A stretch of DNA of 8,547 nucleotides, from the NCBI GenBank assembly GCA_020053155.1, contig JAGVNS010000142.1, positions 1 to 8,547 on the forward strand, given 5' to 3'. Under the pieces are notes generated by a model. That model did no database searches. It was given only the letters and a program-made list of their open reading frames with translations, and was not told where the DNA came from. Position 1 is the first letter of the stretch. Each line of letters starts with the position of its first letter. Made by a program: the position numbers and the translations under genes. Below are positions 5,250 through 8,547 of the stretch, piece by piece. This stretch comes from Nitrososphaerota archaeon (GTDB lineage Archaea; Iainarchaeota; Iainarchaeia; Iainarchaeales; VGJJ01).

Positions 5250-8235
5250 TCTCATTCAAAGTCAAATAACCAGTTCGTGAATGGCTGGGTTTGGGAGCCG
5301 AAGAAGGACGTGGCAAGCTGCGAAAAGCACGGGGGACCCGCAAGCAGGGGCTGATCCCGTGATATCTGAATTGTTCCGATAAGGAACGGGCACCCCGGGA
5401 ATCGAAGCATCCTAGTACCGGGAGGAAAAGACATCAATTGAGATGCGGGAAGTAAGGTCGACTGAAATCCGCAGATTGGGCAAACCGAATCTCGTAGGGT
5501 AACTTACGAGAGATGTGGGGTTCGGACTCAGGTCCACGCGATTTTGTGAGTGCAAGTGTGCTGGAACGCACTGCCATAGAGGGTGATAGCCCCGTGCGTG
5601 TAACAAAATCGGGTGTTGCTGGGTATCCAGAGTAGGTTGCGTTGGATATCGCTGCCGAATATTCCGCTCATTATTCGCGGAAACCCTAAATACATCCCAA
5701 AACCGATAGCGTACGAGTACCGTGAGGGAAAGCTGAAAGAGTACCCTTAATAGGGGGTCAAAAGCGCCTGAAACGAATTGGTGACGGTGAGCAGCGGCAT
5801 GAAAGAAACGACGATTCGAGAAGCGCAAGCGATCGAGTCCGATCAGTGTTGCTGCGTACGTCCTGAAGCACGAGCGAGGGAGTTTGTGCACGTGGCGAGG
5901 GTAAACTTGTTAAGAGTGCACCCGTAGGGAAACCGAATCGACGCAAGGGAAGCAATTCCCCCAGGTCGGCCATTTTAACTAGTGGTTAGTCACGAGCACC
6001 AGACCCGAAGCCTGGAGATCCACCCCTGAGGAGGTTGAAGGCGCGCTTCCACGCGCTGGAGGACCGAAACCAGTTCTAGTCCAACTGTTTGGGTCACTTG
6101 GGGGTAGGAGTAAAATGTCATTCGAGCCAGGTGATAGCGGGCTCCTCTTGAAACGGCCCTTAGGCCGGCCTGGATGGAGATGGGACGTGGTGTAGAGATA
6201 CTGATTAGAGGGTACTGTTTGGAAACTTACAGCTCTCTTGTCAAACTCCGAATTTACGTCCGTCGTAGAAGTCCAGAGTGGGGGTATGCGGGTAAGCCGC
6301 ATTTCCGAAAGGGAAAGAACCCGGTGTACGGTTAAGGTCCATAAGTGGTTCCTAAGTGTGAACAAAACTGCGTTGGTGTCCTTAGACAGTGGGGAGGTAG
6401 GCTTAGAAGCAGCCATCCTTCAAAGAAAGCGTAACAGCTCACCCATCTAGGACATCAGCCGGGAAGATACGCTGGGCTCAAGGGATCCACCGAGACCGTA
6501 TGATACGTTCTGTGAACGTAATTCTGTAAAGAGGTGGTTGGATCGCGTCGAAGCAGGGTCGAAAGATCCCGTGGAGCGGTTCGACACATGGATCCTCGCG
6601 CTAGTAATAACATAGAAGAGTGAGAATCTCTTCCGTCGAAAGGGCAAGGGTTCCTTAGCGCTTGTCATAAGCTAAGGGTTAGTCGGTCCTAAGTCCTCGC
6701 GTAAATCGTGAAGGGCGAAAGGGAAACAGGTTCATATTCCTGTACGACGCGTGTACGATTTTTGGCAACAATAGGGTTGTATGGGACGTGTTTGGCTAGC
6801 ATGTGTCGGCTTGTCTGCCGATTCAAGGCTTGTAATTCCCCGGAGAATCGTGATGATGAGAAGGGGAATAAAGAGCTGGAGCAGCAATGTACATTCAAGG
6901 CCAGACGCCCGTGAAAACCGTACAATCAAGAATCATGCGTCTCCGTACCGAGAACCGAGAAAGGTGCCCCTGGCTGAGAAGGCCAAGACGTTCCGGGACA
7001 AACTCTTGTAAGGGAATTCGGCAATCTAGCCCCGTATCTTAGGTAGAAGGGGTGCCTCTTGATGCACAATCAGGAGGTTTCAATAACAAGGGGAGTCCGA
7101 CTGTTTAGCAAAAACATAGGTGACTGCAAGGCCGCGAGGCTGAGTATAGTCACCGACTTCTGCTCACTGCAAGTACCTGAAACCGGGTTCCAACCCGACT
7201 AAAGGCTTGTGAAGAGCGGGCCTAACTCTGAGGCTCTCACGGTAGCGTAATACCTTGCCGGTTTATTGCCGGCTTGCACCAAGGAAGTAACGAGATTCCT
7301 GCTGTCCCTACAAGGGGCCCGATGAACTCACTATGCGGTGAATATGCCGCAGAACTCCAACGGGAAGAGAAGACCCCACGGCAGTTTACCACACCCAGCC
7401 GTTGTGGTAAGCGTGTGGATGTACAGCGTAGATGGGAGCGTCGATGCAATGTCGCCAGATGTTGCGGAGCAAAAGTGTAACACCATCCTTTCACATACTT
7501 ACTGCTTACCTTGACTCTGTCAAGGGACACCGGTTGGCTTGGTGGTTTGACTGGGGCGGTACGCCCCTGAAACGATATCAGGGGCGCCCAAAGGTCTGCT
7601 CAGGGGAGTCAGAAATTCCCCGTAGAGTGCAAAAGCAAAAGCAGGCTTGACAGTGGACTACATAGCAAGGTCCGCTGATGGGAAACCAGGGTTTAGCGAG
7701 CGCTAGTGGACACGTAATGGGTCCCTAGTCTGACAGTGAACCGATCCTGGGGGTAACTGAGTGGTTGCGGGTGAGAGTTCATATCGACCCCGCAGTTTGC
7801 GACCTCGCCGTCGTCTCAAGTCATCCTGGCTGGGCATAACCAGCCAAGGGTGGAGGGGTTTACTCATTAAAGACTTTCGTTAGTTGGGTTAAGAACGGTG
7901 CGAGCCAGTTTGGTTACTATCTGTTGGAGTTGCGGTTGGTCTAAGGGTAAGCTTCGCTGAGTACGAGAGGAACGGCGAGGCGTCGCCACTGGTGTACCAG
8001 TTGTCCGACAGGGCACTGCTGGGTAGCTACGCGGTAGTCGATAAACGCTGAAAGCATCTAAGCGTGAAGCGACACCTGAACAGAGACCAACAAATCCGAT
8101 CTGCGCGGAGATAAACGCGCGTCACGGAACAAGCGCCCCTATAGAATATAGGTTTGATAGGTGCGGGATGTAAACACGAAGCCTCGGCGACGTGCTCAGT
8201 CCACGCATACTAAAAGCGCAAGGATAAAATGAAAT
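5250..8235 (+). rRNA. 23S ribosomal RNA, archaeal type, with unusual peptidyl transferase centre positions
   Basis: Landmarks appear in order: the 5.8S-like GAAGGACGTG (5303-5312, E. coli 51-60), GAGTACCGTGAGGGAAAG (5715-5732), the GTPase-centre GAAGCAGCCATCC (6406-6418), helix 69 (7220-7234), P-loop CTGGGGCGGT (7551-7560), central loop GGTAAC (7752-7757), A-loop (7854-7864), GGGTT near 7886-7890, and sarcin-ricin loop AGTACGAGAGGAA (7960-7972). Ends are estimates: 5249-5256 pairs with 8228-8235 at 7 of 8 positions, as the closing helix should. Length, about 2,985 bases, is normal and no intron is seen. Catalytic bases equivalent to A2451, U2506, U2585 and A2602 are kept, but many neighbours differ from near-universal bases. 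Compensated stems argue for a working gene. No 16S, 5S or tRNA gene is adjacent. Confidence 0.97.
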
Positions 8236-8265
8236 TAAAATCTCGAAAATTTTTCCCGAACAAAC

Positions 8266-8312
8266 GGACCAAATGTTTTATCCAAAACGGTTGTAGACGT
8301 GTGACGAGTCAC
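8266..8312 (+). repeat. 3' arm of the 23S processing stem
   Basis: This is the partner of 5044-5089. It begins about 30 bases after the estimated 3' end of the mature rRNA, whereas the 5' arm ends about 160 bases before the mature 5' end, so the spacers are unequal. The outer part also contains its own small hairpin, GTGAC-GA-GTCAC (8301-8312), mirroring the local hairpin at 5041-5058 in the 5' arm. Confidence 0.8.
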
Positions 8313-8334
8313 TATTTTATCCTCAAAAGCGTGA

Positions 8335-8383
8335 TTTTTTTAACTATATATCCAAAACTCATTAATTTTTTTGTTCTTTTTTT
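8335..8383 (+). terminator. three T7 tracts, end of the rRNA transcript
   Basis: Runs of seven T lie at 8335-8341, 8366-8372 and 8377-8383, directly after the processing stem. Oligo-T tracts are enough to stop archaeal RNA polymerase, and clustered tracts are typical after strong rRNA transcripts. They also lie before the convergent gene end at 8452. Confidence 0.6.
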
Positions 8384-8451
8384 CAATAGTTTTCTTAGCT
8401 ATTTTGGTGGCATTTCGGTTAACCTTTATAAACTAGAACGTATACTACGGC

Positions 8452-8547
8452 TTAGTTGAAAATCTTTCTTTTTTGGACTAATTTCATGTTGTTGGTGATG
8501 AATCGGGCGTATATTTCGGCCCGCTGGGAGCGAGCCTTTTGGCAATA
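8452..8547 (-). CDS. C-terminal end of an unidentified minus-strand gene
   Basis: On the minus strand a frame is open from the window edge for 31 codons to a TAA (plus-strand bases 8452-8454). The peptide is charged and ordinary in composition, containing SQRAEIYARFITNN and ending in a Lys-rich tail (KRKIFN), which suits a soluble protein's C-terminus. It would converge on the 23S gene, with the T-tracts between. A competing plus-strand frame from an ATG at 8486 or 8498 is open for the last 20 codons. Too little is visible to name a family. Confidence 0.35.
   Translation of the reverse strand, partial: YCQKARSQRAEIYARFITNNMKLVQKRKIFN

Noticed and set aside
5252..7650. Many ORFs on both strands inside the 23S gene
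   Set aside because: They lie entirely within recognisable rRNA structure and are chance frames in GC-richer RNA sequence.
8425..8547. TATA box TTTATAAA (8425-8432) with a plus-strand ORF from an ATG at 8486 or 8498
   Set aside because: The box is its own reverse complement and gives no direction. The plus frame is short and rich in Trp, while the minus-strand frame over the same bases is longer and more protein-like.

Overview
The window looks like a piece of a DPANN-type archaeal genome, possibly Iainarchaeota/Diapherotrites or a relative. Three observations support this. A near-complete 23S rRNA gene of archaeal type fills the right third. A secreted protein starts with an archaeal class III (pilin-like, EppA-type) signal peptide. 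Promoters are of the TATA-box kind, with a mix of leaderless starts and GGAGG(T) Shine-Dalgarno sites. The phylum call is inference from these traits, not from a search.

Left part (1-3222): a GNAT-like acetyltransferase, cut by the window edge, is followed after 8 bases by an alpha/beta hydrolase with a complete-looking Ser-Asp-His triad; the two probably form one operon. Next comes a small winged-helix regulator whose 5' end is confused: a leaderless-looking start lies in another frame, and a 47-base nested palindrome sits where the two frames would have to join. A hairpin and T-run end it. On the minus strand, converging on it, lies a three-part exported protein: class III signal, six-cysteine Myxococcus-type module, and esterase domain.

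Middle (3223-4760): a 77-residue, very basic protein with an internal repeat and a textbook Shine-Dalgarno site, an unassigned stretch ending in a terminator-like hairpin, and a minus-strand secreted or membrane-anchored protein of unknown function. The two exported-protein genes share a 22-base sequence (3 mismatches) upstream.

Right part (4752-8547): a TATA box, then a roughly 470-base leader rich in RNA hairpins with GAGA, TTCG and GTAA tetraloops, then the 23S rRNA gene at about 5250-8235. No 16S gene lies within 5 kb upstream, and no 5S or tRNA gene is visible on either side, so the 23S gene appears unlinked. The gene is enclosed by a long imperfect inverted repeat (5044-5089 with 8266-8312), which I read as the precursor processing stem. 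The rRNA keeps the main catalytic nucleotides of the peptidyl transferase centre but departs from near-universal bases at many surrounding positions; this is the most striking feature of the window. T-tracts follow, and then probably the end of a minus-strand gene running off the right edge.

No CRISPR array, insertion sequence or defence system was seen.
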